From: Solibacillus daqui
GTDB taxonomy: Bacteria; Bacillota; Bacilli; Bacillales_A; Planococcaceae
Direction: 5' to 3'
DNA: 64,000 nt
Assembly (NCBI RefSeq): GCF_028747805.1
Contig: NZ_CP114887.1
Location: 48,501-112,500, forward strand
Made by a program: the position numbers and the translations under genes. Below are positions 9,692 through 22,171 of this stretch, in pieces. Under the pieces are notes generated by a model that worked only from the letters and a program-made list of their open reading frames with translations, was not told where the DNA came from and did no database searches. The first letter of the stretch is position 1. Every line of letters starts with the position of its first letter.

Positions 9692-10429
9692 ATGGTAGTT
9701 AGCTTGCAAAATGTGACCTATGCTTTTGAGAAACATTCCCCTCCTGTAATCTTAAAATTGAATATGGAAATTAAGCAGGGGGAATTCGTATCAATAATTG
9801 GCAGAAGCGGTACAGGAAAAAGCACGATTTTTAAACTGATGACGGGACTACTTACACCCGATGAGGGGAGTATTGTTATTGATGATCGTCAAGTAGCCCC
9901 TGGTGATGTGGGTTTTATGCCACAAAAGGATTTGCTGCTGCCATGGCGTACAATTTTGGAAAATGTCATGATCGCAGCAGAGATTCAAAAGAACGTATTG
10001 CTAACAAAAGAGGAAGCAATTGTCTGGATTGAGCGAGTTGGTTTAAAGGATTATGTACAAGCTTATCCGAAGGAACTATCAGGTGGAATGAGACAGCGCG
10101 CAGCTTTTTTAAGAGCACTCTTAACAGGTAAAGATGTGTTATTACTTGATGAACCATTTGGGGCATTGGATGCTTTTACGAAAAAAGAAATGCAGAGTTG
10201 GTTATTGTCGATGTGGCAACAATTAAAGAAAACAGTGCTCTTTATTACCCATGATTTAGAGGAAGCGATTTTACTAAGTGATCGCATTTTAATCTTGCAT
10301 CAAGATAAAAGCGTAGAGGAAATCATCGTGGATTTGCCAAGACCACGTGCCAATGAAATGAGCTATTCAGAAGCTGGTATAGCTCTAAGAAGAAAGCTAG
10401 AAAGGAAGATTTCTAGTGAAACAGATTAG
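9692..10429 (+). CDS. thiZ: thiamine-precursor ABC transporter, ATP-binding protein (ThiZ type)
   Basis: This ABC ATPase is of the nitrate/sulfonate/taurine type. Walker A GRSGTGKS is at residues 37-44. The signature is LSGGMRQRAAFLRAL, Walker B is DVLLLDEPFGALD, and the H-loop is FITHDLEEAI. Pairing with a permease and an NMT1/THI5-like lipoprotein behind a TPP riboswitch points to import of a pyrimidine precursor such as formylaminopyrimidine, as for ThiXYZ of Bacillus halodurans. The exact substrate is inferred. It overlaps the permease gene by 14 nt. Confidence 0.88.
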   Translation: MVVSLQNVTYAFEKHSPPVILKLNMEIKQGEFVSIIGRSGTGKSTIFKLMTGLLTPDEGSIVIDDRQVAPGDVGFMPQKDLLLPWRTILENVMIAAEIQKNVLLTKEEAIVWIERVGLKDYVQAYPKELSGGMRQRAAFLRALLTGKDVLLLDEPFGALDAFTKKEMQSWLLSMWQQLKKTVLFITHDLEEAILLSDRILILHQDKSVEEIIVDLPRPRANEMSYSEAGIALRRKLERKISSETD

Positions 10430-11186
10430 AAGTTGGTTTCAACAATACGCTTTATTCCTACTGTTTTTTATAATCGTTCTTGTTGTACTTGAAGTGCTCG
10501 TAAGGCAAGGCATTGTGCCGAGCTTTATTATACCAGCACCAACAGGAGTTCTGCAGATGATTATCGATAATTGGCGAGTCCTCATTTTCGTGCATTTAAA
10601 GGCAACCACAATCGAGTTTTTCATCGGCTTTTTGATAACCGTCCTATTGGGGGTGTCTCTTGCTATCGGGATGTTTTGCTTTAAACCTATAGAAAAAGTA
10701 ATGTATCCGGCTGTCATCATTTCGCAAATGATTCCAATCATTGCACTATCTCCTATTTTTGTACTTTGGTTTGGTTATTCTATTTGGAGTAAGGTGGCAG
10801 TAACGGTGCTTATCTCATTTTTCCCTGTTGTGGTGAGCACCTATGATGGTTTAAGAGCATGCGATAAAGATTATATCGAACTATTTCGTTCGATGGGTGC
10901 TTCCCGCAAGCAAATCTTTCTAAAGCTACATATTCCAATGGCATTACCTTCATTCTTCTCAGGTTTTAAAATGGCTATTGTATTTGCATTAGTAGGGGCA
11001 ACCATTGGGGAATGGCTAGGTGCAAGTGAAGGGTTAGGTTATTATAGCCGAAGAATGTCTGGGAATTTGAATGCGGAAGGTGTATTCGCTGCAATTACGA
11101 TATTAACTTTTTTAGGAATCCTACTGTTTGCGTTCGCCACATGGATTGAGAGAATCGTTCTTAGAAAATGGAAATATGAAAATTAG
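10416..11186 (+). CDS. thiX: thiamine-precursor ABC transporter, permease (ThiX type)
   Basis: The 256-aa protein is an integral membrane protein with about six hydrophobic segments. It carries the EAA-type cytoplasmic loop (FRSMGASRKQIFLKLHIPMALP) that contacts the ATPase. The start is GTG 10416 within the end of thiZ, with AAGGAAG as ribosome binding site. It acts in the cytoplasmic membrane with ThiZ and ThiY. Confidence 0.88.
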   Translation: MKQIRSWFQQYALFLLFFIIVLVVLEVLVRQGIVPSFIIPAPTGVLQMIIDNWRVLIFVHLKATTIEFFIGFLITVLLGVSLAIGMFCFKPIEKVMYPAVIISQMIPIIALSPIFVLWFGYSIWSKVAVTVLISFFPVVVSTYDGLRACDKDYIELFRSMGASRKQIFLKLHIPMALPSFFSGFKMAIVFALVGATIGEWLGASEGLGYYSRRMSGNLNAEGVFAAITILTFLGILLFAFATWIERIVLRKWKYEN

Positions 11187-11200
11187 AGGAGAAACAGAAA

Positions 11201-12205
11201 ATGAAAAATTGGAAAATTCCTGTTGTATTTCTATTGCTGGTCATCATGTTGGTCGGCTGTAGTAATGATAAAAGTTCACAAGAAAACGGGCAATCAGAAT
11301 TAGAGAAAATATCGATTATGCTTGATTGGTATCCGAACGCGGTACACTCTGCGTTTTATGTTGCAAAGGAAAAAGGTTATTTTGAGGAGCAAGGATTAGA
11401 TGTCGAAATCCAAATGCCTGCAGACACAAATGACCCGTTAAAGCTTGCTGCAACTGGGAAGGTCGATTTGGCAATTAGCTATCAAAGCCAAGTCGTACAA
11501 TCAAGAGCTGAGGGAATACCGGTTGTATCGGTAGCTGCTTATGTTCGCCATTCACTTGATTCCATTATGATGAAAAAAGAAGCAGGGGTTAATTCACCAA
11601 AGGATTTAGAAGGTAAAAGCGTGGGTTATCCATCTACCGTGATAACTGAAGCAGTTATAAAAACGATGGTAGAACATGATGGTGGAGATTTTAGCAAAGT
11701 GAAAATGACAGATGTAGGTTGGGATTTAATTCCTGCAGTTGCAACAGATAAAGTAGATGCAATCGGTGGTGGCTATGTAAACCATGAACTGGTGTTACTC
11801 AATAAAGAAGGCTACGAGATGGAAGCTTTACGATTAGATGATTATGGTGTACCAGATAATTACGAGCTTGTTATCGTAGCGGGTGAAAAAACATTTAATA
11901 AGAAAAAGGCTTCAATTGAAAAGTTTTGGCAGGCTGTTACAAAAGGGCAACAGTTTGTAAAGGAAAATCCAGAAGCAGGATTACAAATTCTATTGGCAAA
12001 TGAAAATGCAGACTCTTCATTAGATGCTGAAGTTGAAAAAGAAAGCTTAAAAATACTTCTACCATTAATGGAGGACAAAGGAGTGCCGTTTGGCTACCAA
12101 GAGGAAGAGAGTTGGCAAAACGTAGCGAATTGGCTATACGAAGCCGGTGTAATTGATACAAAGGTTGAACCGCAACAGTTTGTGCAAAATATCGTTTCAA
12201 AATAA
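11201..12205 (+). CDS. thiY: thiamine-precursor ABC transporter, substrate-binding lipoprotein (ThiY type)
   Basis: The N-terminal signal peptide ends in the lipobox LVGC, so the protein is anchored on the outer face of the membrane. The mature part is an NMT1/THI5-like pyrimidine-binding fold. LDWYPNAVHSAFYVAKEKGY, the family DW-P-N segment, is followed by VDLAISYQSQVVQSRAEG. The protein is 334 aa. It should deliver a thiamine breakdown product to ThiX/ThiZ. Confidence 0.9.
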   Translation: MKNWKIPVVFLLLVIMLVGCSNDKSSQENGQSELEKISIMLDWYPNAVHSAFYVAKEKGYFEEQGLDVEIQMPADTNDPLKLAATGKVDLAISYQSQVVQSRAEGIPVVSVAAYVRHSLDSIMMKKEAGVNSPKDLEGKSVGYPSTVITEAVIKTMVEHDGGDFSKVKMTDVGWDLIPAVATDKVDAIGGGYVNHELVLLNKEGYEMEALRLDDYGVPDNYELVIVAGEKTFNKKKASIEKFWQAVTKGQQFVKENPEAGLQILLANENADSSLDAEVEKESLKILLPLMEDKGVPFGYQEEESWQNVANWLYEAGVIDTKVEPQQFVQNIVSK

Positions 12206-12226
12206 CAACAGATAGGGAACAATAAA

Positions 12227-12733
12227 ATGAATCAAACAAGAAAGTTAACGTACACAGCGATTCTTGCAGCTATTACCACTGCATCGAGTAGTGTTGTCTA
12301 CATTCCATTAGGTTTTGCAAAAATTTTTCCTATTCAGCATTTTGTCAATATACTAGCAGCTGTAATGCTTGGTCCATGGTATGCGGTAATGAGTGCTTTT
12401 CTTACTTCAACAATGCGTAATCTTCTAGGCACAGGTTCTATCTTTGCTTATCCAGGTAGTATGATCGGTGCATTTCTTGCAGCCTTTCTTTATCAGAAAA
12501 CAAAGAAGCTAAGCTTTGCAGCTATCGGTGAAGTGATTGGCACGGGAATTCTTGGAGCATTGGCAACTTACCCCATAGCAATCTTGCTATTAGGTCAGGA
12601 GGCAACTTTATTAGGCTTTATTCCAGCCTTTACAATGAGTTCTTTAGCGGGTGCCCTGTTAGGATTTGTTATGTTAAAGGTAATGGTACAAAACAAATCA
12701 TTTAGCGGTATGCTGCAGATGAAAATAAAATAG
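12227..12733 (+). CDS. thiW: ECF transporter S component ThiW
   Basis: The 168-aa hydrophobic protein has about five membrane segments. It matches the ThiW family of energy-coupling-factor substrate-binding subunits, predicted to take up the thiazole moiety of thiamine. Typical features are HFVNILAAVMLGPWYAV, TMRNLLGTGS and PGSMIGAFLAAFLY. No ECF ATPase or T component is encoded here; ECF S subunits commonly share an energising module encoded elsewhere. It is the last gene of the TPP-controlled unit, so the operon imports both precursor halves. Confidence 0.88.
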   Translation: MNQTRKLTYTAILAAITTASSSVVYIPLGFAKIFPIQHFVNILAAVMLGPWYAVMSAFLTSTMRNLLGTGSIFAYPGSMIGAFLAAFLYQKTKKLSFAAIGEVIGTGILGALATYPIAILLLGQEATLLGFIPAFTMSSLAGALLGFVMLKVMVQNKSFSGMLQMKIK

Positions 12734-12737
12734 CAAA

Positions 12738-12824
12738 AAAAGGGCAATCAAAAGTCTAACGTAGATTTTTGATTGCCCTTTATTTCAATCAAGAGTGCAT
12801 ATTGTGAGACTCTTGATTATTTTA
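12738..12824 (+). terminator. two terminators after thiW
   Basis: The first hairpin pairs AAAGGGCAATC with GATTGCCCTTT (12739-12781). It is T-rich on the plus strand and A-rich before the stem, so it can also stop minus-strand abrB transcripts. The second pairs AATCAAGAGT with ACTCTTGATT (12787-12818) and is followed by ATTTTATTTT. Confidence 0.88.
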
Positions 12825-12852
12825 TTTTAAAGCACCTAAAAAAGTGGTAAAC

Positions 12853-13131
12853 TTATTTTTTTAAGTTTGCTTGGATTTCTCTAACTAATGTTTCTGCACC
12901 TTCAGAAGATAAAATTAATTTACCGCCTACTAAGCGCATGTTGTCATCCGAAACTTCACCAGTTACTGCACAAGTCATGTTAGGCATATATTTTTTTAAG
13001 ATAATCTTATCGTCATCTACATAAATTTCTAATGCGTCTTTTTCTGCAATTCCTAATGTACGGCGTAATTCGATTGGAATTACTACACGTCCTAATTCGT
13101 CTACTTTACGTACGATACCTGTTGATTTCAT
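12853..13131 (-). CDS. abrB: transition-state regulator AbrB
   Basis: AbrB is a DNA-binding repressor of post-exponential genes. The 92-aa protein has the N-terminal swapped-hairpin domain (MKSTGIVRKVDELGRVVIP), then the C-terminal multimerisation domain containing CAVTGE and GGKLILSSEGAE. The start is ATG 13131 with AGGAGG just upstream; the in-frame extension further upstream has no family match. Divergent from metS, as in B. subtilis. The upstream region carries two 0A boxes, so repression by Spo0A~P is expected. Confidence 0.96.
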   Translation of the reverse strand: MKSTGIVRKVDELGRVVIPIELRRTLGIAEKDALEIYVDDDKIILKKYMPNMTCAVTGEVSDDNMRLVGGKLILSSEGAETLVREIQANLKK

Positions 13132-13168
13132 AATGATATTTCCTCCTATATTATAAAAGTTATTTATA

Positions 13169-13235
13169 TTCGTCAAAATTCGACATTATTTCTTTGTCTA
13201 TTTAGAATCATACCAACTAATGCCATAAACGTCAA
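13169..13235 (-). promoter_or_regulatory. abrB promoter with two Spo0A (0A) boxes
   Basis: On the minus strand, TTGACG (13235-13230) and TATGAT (13212-13207) are separated by 17 nt, a good sigma-A promoter. Just downstream of the expected start are TGTCGAA (13185-13179) and TGACGAA (13175-13169), both fitting the 0A box TGNCGAA. This tandem arrangement downstream of the promoter is the known design of the Spo0A~P repression site at abrB in B. subtilis. Confidence 0.85.
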
Positions 13236-15434
<2,199 letters not shown>

Positions 15435-15439
15435 TTTGG

Positions 15440-15480
15440 AAAGTCTGTTGAACAGCGATAAAGTTCAACAGACTTTTGTT
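15440..15480 (+). terminator. terminator after metS
   Basis: AAAGTCTGTTGAAC pairs with GTTCAACAGACTTT (14 bp, loop 9), followed by a short T-rich run. Confidence 0.92.
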
Positions 15481-15683
15481 ATTGTTTAAATATTAATCAA
15501 AAACGATATTTTACAATAATATATACATGGTTATAAAAGGGTATTCAGTATGCGAATAGAACTAAAATCATATTTTCCATCTATTCAAGTGACAGAACAA
15601 TAGAAATTTGTAATACACACGTAATAATTCTGAAAACTAAGAAATATTAGTAATGAGTACAATACACGATAGGAGAATTAAAT

Positions 15684-16460
15684 ATGAGCACATATATTGA
15701 TACACACGTTCACTTAAATGCAGATCAGTATGATGAAGATTTACAGGAAGTTATTGATAGAGCACTTGCAGCTAATTTAGAAAAAATGATTGTTATTGGC
15801 TTTGATAAAAAAACGATTGAACGTGCGATACAGCTAATAGATACCTATGATTTTATTTATGCTGTTATTGGTTGGCATCCGGTTGATGCAATTGATTGTA
15901 CAGATGAGTATTTAGTTTGGATTGAAGAATTGGCAAAGCATCCCAAAGTAGTTGGTATTGGTGAAACTGGACTAGATTATTATTGGGACAAGTCACCCAA
16001 AGATGTGCAACAGTATTGGTTCCGCAAACAAATTCACTTAGCACAAAAATTAAATTTACCCATTATTATCCACAACCGTGACGCAACAGCGGATGTAGTA
16101 CGTATTCTAAAAGAAGAAAGTGCGGCTTCGGTTGGTGGAATTATGCATTGTTTCGGTGGAAGCGTCGAAACAGCACGTGAATGCATAAAGATGAATTTCA
16201 TGATTAGCCTTGGAGGACCAGTCACGTTTAAAAATGCACGTCAGCCAAAAGAGGTAGCTACAGAAATTCCGTTAGAACATTTATTAATTGAGACGGATGC
16301 ACCATATTTAGCGCCACATCCATATAGAGGGAAGCGTAATGAGCCAGCCTATGTCACATTAGTGGCTGAGGAAATTGCTCGATTAAAAGAAATTGCGGTA
16401 GAAGAAGTGGCGCAAAAAACGACAGAAAATGCAAAGCGCTTTTTTAAAATTGAACAGTAA
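15684..16460 (+). CDS. tatD: TatD family metal-dependent DNase (YabD)
   Basis: TIM-barrel amidohydrolase-type metal-dependent deoxyribonuclease, 258 aa. Metal ligands are visible in IDTHVHL near the N-terminus, GIGETGLDYYW, the histidine of IIHNRDA, MHCFGG and LIETDAPYLAPHPYRGKRNEP. The cellular role is probably DNA repair or 3'-5' nuclease processing. AGGAGA is the ribosome binding site. The 200-nt gap before it (15481-15683) shows no recognisable element. Confidence 0.93.
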   Translation: MSTYIDTHVHLNADQYDEDLQEVIDRALAANLEKMIVIGFDKKTIERAIQLIDTYDFIYAVIGWHPVDAIDCTDEYLVWIEELAKHPKVVGIGETGLDYYWDKSPKDVQQYWFRKQIHLAQKLNLPIIIHNRDATADVVRILKEESAASVGGIMHCFGGSVETARECIKMNFMISLGGPVTFKNARQPKEVATEIPLEHLLIETDAPYLAPHPYRGKRNEPAYVTLVAEEIARLKEIAVEEVAQKTTENAKRFFKIEQ

Positions 16461-16643
16461 GCTTCGTTAAAAATCACTATAATTTATCATTTTATTTAAA
16501 GAAATTTTCCAAATAATTTTATTGCAAAGTATATTTTTTGAGCGTTATTTTAGCTGGACATGTTTAAAAAATTTATACGCTTCCAATACTAGTTGTAACA
16601 AGATTTTGAGCAAAAAATGCATTTTTAAAGAAAATCATTTCTG

Positions 16644-16672
16644 TTGACAGTTTGAAATCAAGTCCGTATAAT
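16644..16672 (+). promoter_or_regulatory. consensus sigma-A promoter of yabE
   Basis: A full consensus TTGACA (16644-16649), 17 nt, TATAAT (16667-16672) stands 31 nt before the yabE start codon. It is one of the best promoters in the window. Confidence 0.9.
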
Positions 16673-16702
16673 CCAACTTTGTATTAAGGAGGCGTTATTT
16701 TC

Positions 16703-17902
16703 ATGTCAAAGCAAACCATGAAAAGCCAGTTCTTAGGATCATTGAGGAGTAAGCAAACAGGTGTAAGGATTTTATCGCTCGTCCTGTTTGTTACAGTAAT
16801 TGCATTCGTTCTCTATCACGGAACGAAAAATCCCGTTATGCTAGAAGCAAACGGTGAGACAACAAAAGTTTATACACACGCAACTACGGTTGAAGAGTTT
16901 ATAGAAACTCAAGATTTAGATATATCACAGTATGATAAAGTCACCCCCTCACTGAGTACCGAGATTGACAGTGGAATGTCGATTCATTGGGAACAGGCAA
17001 AAGAAATAGTAATTTCAGTTGATGGAAATCAGTCAAAAGTTTGGACAACTGAAAATGTAGTGAAGAACATTTTGGAAGAAGCAAATATAGAAGTAACAAA
17101 GCATGATTTAGTATCACAAAGCTTAGATACAGAAGTAGGAGCAGATAACAAAATCGATATTCAAAAGGCGTTTCAGTTAACGCTTGTCGATGGCTTAGAA
17201 AAGAGACAAGTATGGTCCACTTCGACTACGGTCGCTAACTTTTTAAAACAACAAGAGATTCAATTAGCTGAATCTGATCGTGTCGACAAAAATTTGGAGG
17301 ATGTTATCACTCCAAATGATAAAATCGCAGTTGTTCGCGTAGAAAAGGTTACCGATGTAGTGGAAGAATCAGTAGATTTCGCAGTTGAAAAGAAAAATGA
17401 TTCTTCTTTATTGAAGGGCAATGAAAAAGTTGTTACAGAGGGTAAAAAAGGTAAGGTTGAACGTACGTACAACATCGTAAAAGAAAACGGTAAAGTTGTG
17501 TCGAAAGAAATTGGTGCAGAAAATGTCGTAGAGAAACCGACGACTAAAGTGGTCGCAGTTGGTACGAAAGTTGTTACAGCAAGCGTATCTCGTTCAGCAG
17601 AGCCGGCAACAGGTAAGGAATTTTATGTAGAGGCTACAGCGTATACACCATATTGTACAGGTTGCTCAGGTATTTCAGCAGCTGGTGTTAACTTACGCGA
17701 AAATTCCGATTTAAAATTAGTCGCAGTTGACCCAAGTGTTATTCCATTAGGGTCAAAAGTATGGGTTGAGGGCTACGGCTATGCTGTTGCAGGAGACACA
17801 GGCGGTGCAATTAAAGGGAAAAAAATTGATATATTAGTACAAACAAAAGCCCAAGCAAATAGCTGGGGCCGTAAAAAAGTACGTATTAAAGTTTTAAATT
17901 AG
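16703..17902 (+). CDS. yabE: YabE, G5 and 3D domain cell-wall protein
   Basis: Cell-surface protein of the YabE/Sps (stationary-phase survival, Rpf-like) family, 399 aa. One membrane segment lies at about residues 22-42. Three DUF348 repeats follow (roughly 55-100, 110-155, 165-210), then a G5 domain (about 210-290), and a C-terminal 3D domain with its three aspartates in AVDPSVIPLG, AGDTGG and KIDILV. It is predicted to act on peptidoglycan, probably as a lytic enzyme of the MltA-like 3D fold. It lies between tatD and rnmV as in B. subtilis. AAGGAGG ribosome binding site. Confidence 0.93.
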   Translation: MSKQTMKSQFLGSLRSKQTGVRILSLVLFVTVIAFVLYHGTKNPVMLEANGETTKVYTHATTVEEFIETQDLDISQYDKVTPSLSTEIDSGMSIHWEQAKEIVISVDGNQSKVWTTENVVKNILEEANIEVTKHDLVSQSLDTEVGADNKIDIQKAFQLTLVDGLEKRQVWSTSTTVANFLKQQEIQLAESDRVDKNLEDVITPNDKIAVVRVEKVTDVVEESVDFAVEKKNDSSLLKGNEKVVTEGKKGKVERTYNIVKENGKVVSKEIGAENVVEKPTTKVVAVGTKVVTASVSRSAEPATGKEFYVEATAYTPYCTGCSGISAAGVNLRENSDLKLVAVDPSVIPLGSKVWVEGYGYAVAGDTGGAIKGKKIDILVQTKAQANSWGRKKVRIKVLN

Positions 17903-17950
17903 TTTTAGGTTGTTATTAAGTTAGCTAACAACCACTTCCAAAATGTATAT

Positions 17951-17991
17951 AGCTTTCTCGCTTTGTTGACTGATAGCGAGAAAGCTTTTTT
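17951..17991 (+). terminator. terminator after yabE
   Basis: AGCTTTCTCGC pairs with GCGAGAAAGCT (11 bp, loop 14), then TTTTT. Confidence 0.92.
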
Positions 17992-18073
17992 CGTGCACAA
18001 TCACGTACACAAGTAACCAAGCGTAATCTATGGTAAAATAACGAAAGACTATGTTAGAAAAGAGGAGCATTTC

Positions 18074-19517
<1,444 letters not shown>

Positions 19518-19563
19518 TGTGAAAAACGAACTAAAAAAAGTTAAAAAAATTAAATAAAAAATG

Positions 19564-19632
19564 TTGACGGCTATGTATCGTGGTGATAAAATAATATATT
19601 TTGTTGACGATTTTATTGGTTTGTGATACACT
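19564..19632 (+). promoter_or_regulatory. two tandem sigma-A promoters before veg
   Basis: TTGACG (19564-19569), 17 nt, TAAAAT (19587-19592) is followed by TTGACG (19604-19609), 17 nt, TACACT (19627-19632). Both have ideal spacing. Strong promoters are expected, since veg is one of the most strongly transcribed genes of B. subtilis. Confidence 0.8.
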
Positions 19633-19657
19633 ATTTTACAGTGAGGTGTATGCGAAA

Positions 19658-19915
19658 ATGCCAAAAACGTTAGCAGACATTAAAAAGTCGTTAGATGGTC
19701 ATTTGGGTAAACGTTTGCAATTAAAAGCAAATGGTGGTCGCAAGAAAACAGTTGAATGCGAAGGTATTTTAAGTGATACTTACCATGCCGTTTTCGTTAT
19801 TGAACTGCAAGAAAAGGATAATGCGTGTAAGCGCGTATCTTACAGCTATACAGATATACTTACCGAAGCAGTAGAGATTACTTTTTTAGATGATGCAGTA
19901 GCAGCCATCAAATAG
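19658..19915 (+). CDS. veg: Veg protein
   Basis: This 85-aa small protein of the Veg family has an SH3-like fold and is linked in B. subtilis to biofilm stimulation. It reads [19 protein letters not shown] ... KANGGRKKT ... [15 protein letters not shown], nearly collinear with B. subtilis Veg. The start is ATG 19658, with GAGGTG at 19643-19648; the longer in-frame extension crosses the promoter region and is not used. Confidence 0.95.
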   Translation: MPKTLADIKKSLDGHLGKRLQLKANGGRKKTVECEGILSDTYHAVFVIELQEKDNACKRVSYSYTDILTEAVEITFLDDAVAAIK

Positions 19916-19943
19916 TTTTTCTAGTACTTATTTTTATATTTTG

Positions 19944-19977
19944 AAAAAGCGCTCCTTTTTGTGAGTGTTTTTTTATT
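19944..19977 (+). terminator. terminator after veg
   Basis: AAAAAGCGCTC pairs with GAGTGTTTTTT using two G-T pairs around an 8-nt loop. Its 3' arm overlaps the -35 of the next promoter. Confidence 0.75.
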
Positions 19978-19991
19978 TTTCGCACATACTA
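19962..19991 (+). promoter_or_regulatory. sigma-G promoter of sspF
   Basis: TGAGTG (19962-19967), 17 nt, CATACTA (19985-19991). The -10 is a perfect sigma-G match and the -35 agrees at four of six positions. Forespore expression is expected for a small acid-soluble protein gene. Confidence 0.75.
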
Positions 19992-20022
19992 AATGCGTCA
20001 ACGAAAAAAGGAGGTTTTTTGC

Positions 20023-20214
20023 ATGGCAAAACAAAAAATCATGTCGAGTCGTCTAAAGGAAGAGATTGCAAAGGAACTTGGATTTTATGACGTAGTAGAA
20101 CGTGAGGGTTGGGGCGGTATTAAAGCCCGTGATGCAGGAAACATGGTCAAGCGTGCGGTTGAAATGGCTCAACAAAACTTAGCCAATCAATCTGCACAAA
20201 ATAACCAAAAATAA
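20023..20214 (+). CDS. sspF: small acid-soluble spore protein SspF
   Basis: This 63-aa alpha/beta-type SASP-like protein is made in the forespore and binds spore DNA. The conserved core is [15 protein letters not shown], then [19 protein letters not shown]. The start is ATG 20023, with AAGGAGG at 20008-20014. It follows veg and precedes ispE as in B. subtilis. Confidence 0.94.
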   Translation: MAKQKIMSSRLKEEIAKELGFYDVVEREGWGGIKARDAGNMVKRAVEMAQQNLANQSAQNNQK

Positions 20215-20223
20215 GTTGACGCG

Positions 20224-20276
20224 AATCAGCACCTCCGTAAACAAAATCTACGGGGTGCTGATTTTGTTTTTTGAAA
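20224..20276 (+). terminator. terminator after sspF
   Basis: AATCAGCACC-T-CCGTA pairs with TACGG-G-GTGCTGATT with small internal bulges, followed by TTTGTTTTTT. Confidence 0.9.
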
Positions 20277-20406
20277 CACAAAATTAATTTTTAGTCATAA
20301 TAAATTACCTTTCGCTCAATGTTCGTGCGTTTCGTATGTTAAAATAAAAACTAATAAAATTGATCGCGTAACAAATGCGTGCCTTACAAGTAGGAGGAAA
20401 TTTTCA

Positions 20407-21273
20407 ATGTTATATGTAAAAGCACCTGCTAAAATAAATTTAACACTCGATGTACTATATAAGCGCCCAGATCATTACCATGAAGTCGAAATGATTATGA
20501 CAACGGTTGATTTAGCAGACCGCATTGGACTGGAATCGCGAGCGGATGGACTAATTAAAATTGTTTCAACAGATAATTTTGTACCCGACGATCAGCGCAA
20601 CTTTGCATATCAAGCGGCAGAGTTGTTAAAAAATACATACGGCATCACGGAAGGCGTAACGATTACAATTGAAAAGCAAATTCCGATTGCTGCAGGTTTA
20701 GCTGGTGGAAGTAGTGACGCGGCGGCCACCTTGCGTGGATTAAATGAGCTATGGGAACTAAATTTAACACTCGATGAATTAGCAGAGCATGGGGCAAAAA
20801 TTGGTTCGGATGTTTCGTTCTGTGTTTATGGCGGGACAGCATTAGCGACAGGTCGTGGTGAAAAAATCAAGGAACTTCCGGCACCACCAACAAGCTGGGT
20901 TGTATTAGCGAAGCCAAAAATTGGTGTTTCAACGGCCGATGTCTACGGCGGTTTAAAAATTGATGGCCTTGAACATCCCAATACAAAACAGATGATTACA
21001 GCCATTGAAAATAATGATTATGATTTAATGTGTAAGTCATTAGGCAATGTTTTGGAAACGGTAACTTTTAAGTTGCATCCTGAAGTTGTCATGATTAAAG
21101 AGCAAATGCACCGCTTTGGCGCGGATGCTGTACTGATGAGCGGCAGTGGTCCAACGGTGTTTGGCTTAGTAGAAAATGAAGCACGTGTTAGTCGTATTTA
21201 TAATGGCTTGCGTGGTTTTTGTGAAGAAGTATACGTAGTTCGAATGTTAGGGGAGCGAAATCCACTTGCATAA
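20407..21273 (+). CDS. ispE: 4-diphosphocytidyl-2-C-methyl-D-erythritol kinase
   Basis: GHMP kinase of the non-mevalonate isoprenoid pathway, which phosphorylates CDP-methylerythritol. N-terminal [11 protein letters not shown], the ATP loop [17 protein letters not shown] and the C-terminal [12 protein letters not shown] are the three GHMP motifs. The protein is 288 aa. GTAGGAGG gives a strong ribosome binding site. It lies upstream of purR as in B. subtilis. Confidence 0.96.
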   Translation: MLYVKAPAKINLTLDVLYKRPDHYHEVEMIMTTVDLADRIGLESRADGLIKIVSTDNFVPDDQRNFAYQAAELLKNTYGITEGVTITIEKQIPIAAGLAGGSSDAAATLRGLNELWELNLTLDELAEHGAKIGSDVSFCVYGGTALATGRGEKIKELPAPPTSWVVLAKPKIGVSTADVYGGLKIDGLEHPNTKQMITAIENNDYDLMCKSLGNVLETVTFKLHPEVVMIKEQMHRFGADAVLMSGSGPTVFGLVENEARVSRIYNGLRGFCEEVYVVRMLGERNPLA

Positions 21274-21275
21274 AT

Positions 21276-21321
21276 ACGTATAATTATGGTAATTTGACTA
21301 TTAAATATTCGTAAATATAAA
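21276..21321 (+). promoter_or_regulatory. purR promoter, possible PurBox pair
   Basis: TTGACT (21294-21299), 16 nt, TATAAA (21316-21321) lies just before purR. The inverse strand over the spacer reads TTTACGAATATT, similar to a PurBox (CGAAC core). ACGTATAAT at 21276-21284 could be a degenerate partner. Autoregulation by PurR is known in B. subtilis, but the boxes here are weak. Confidence 0.4.
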
Positions 21322-21342
21322 ACATGTTTAGGAGAGGGTCGC

Positions 21343-22170
21343 ATGAAATGGAAGCGTAGTGAACGCCTTGTAGATATGACATATTATCTGCTTGAGCATC
21401 CACATCAGTTGATCCCGCTAACTTATTTTTCTGAGCTTTACAGTTCTGCAAAGTCTTCAATTAGTGAAGATTTAACAATTGTGAAGGAAACATTTGAAGA
21501 AAAAGGAATCGGGCTTTTAATTACCGTACCTGGGGCAGCGGGCGGTGTTAAATATATCCCTAAAATGGCTGAGCAAGAAGTGCGTGAAGTTATTGGGGAA
21601 TTTATGACAGAGTTAGGGCAATCAGATCGCTTATTACCTGGTGGCTATTTATTTATGACGGATCTTTTAGGAAATCCAGATTTAATGAATCGTGTAGGGA
21701 AGGTATTTGCGAGCGTGTTTGCTGATCAGAAAATTGACGTTATAATGACAGTTGCAACGAAAGGGATTTCAATTGCCCATGCGATTGCAAGACATTTAAA
21801 CGTACCAGTTGTTGTTGTAAGACGTGACAGCAAAGTAACGGAAGGCTCAACAGTAAGTATTAATTATGTTTCTGGATCTTCTCGTCGTATTCAAACGATG
21901 GTGTTATCTAAACGTAGTATGAAGAGTGGTCAACGTGTTCTAATTACTGACGATTTTATGAAAGTCGGCGGTACAATGAACGGCATGAAAAATTTACTTG
22001 AAGAATTTGATTGTGAATTAGCAGGCATTGCGGTATTAGTAGAAGCCGAGCATGCCGATGAAACATTAGTAGATGATTATTATTCTTTAGTAAAATTACA
22101 TGAAGTAAACGAGAAAGATCGTACTATTGCATTAAGTGAAGGTAATTTTTTCCAAAAGGAGAGAAGTTAA
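21343..22170 (+). CDS. purR: purine operon repressor PurR
   Basis: PurR represses purine synthesis genes and releases DNA when PRPP is high. The N-terminal winged helix (about residues 1-73, starting [19 protein letters not shown]) is followed by a phosphoribosyltransferase-like domain. That domain carries the PRPP-binding segment [18 protein letters not shown]. The protein is 275 aa. It is followed one base later by ridA, forming the conserved purR-ridA pair. Confidence 0.96.
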   Translation: MKWKRSERLVDMTYYLLEHPHQLIPLTYFSELYSSAKSSISEDLTIVKETFEEKGIGLLITVPGAAGGVKYIPKMAEQEVREVIGEFMTELGQSDRLLPGGYLFMTDLLGNPDLMNRVGKVFASVFADQKIDVIMTVATKGISIAHAIARHLNVPVVVVRRDSKVTEGSTVSINYVSGSSRRIQTMVLSKRSMKSGQRVLITDDFMKVGGTMNGMKNLLEEFDCELAGIAVLVEAEHADETLVDDYYSLVKLHEVNEKDRTIALSEGNFFQKERS

Positions 22171-22171
22171 A

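Noticed and set aside
12787..12824. Second hairpin after thiW as an abrB-side regulatory element
   Set aside because: The T-rich flank is on the plus strand, so it is better explained as a second terminator of the thiamine operon.
20311..20330. PurBox-like CACGAACATTG on the minus strand before ispE
   Set aside because: A good single half-site, but no paired box at the required distance was found, and the gene is isoprenoid-related, so it was not listed as a site.
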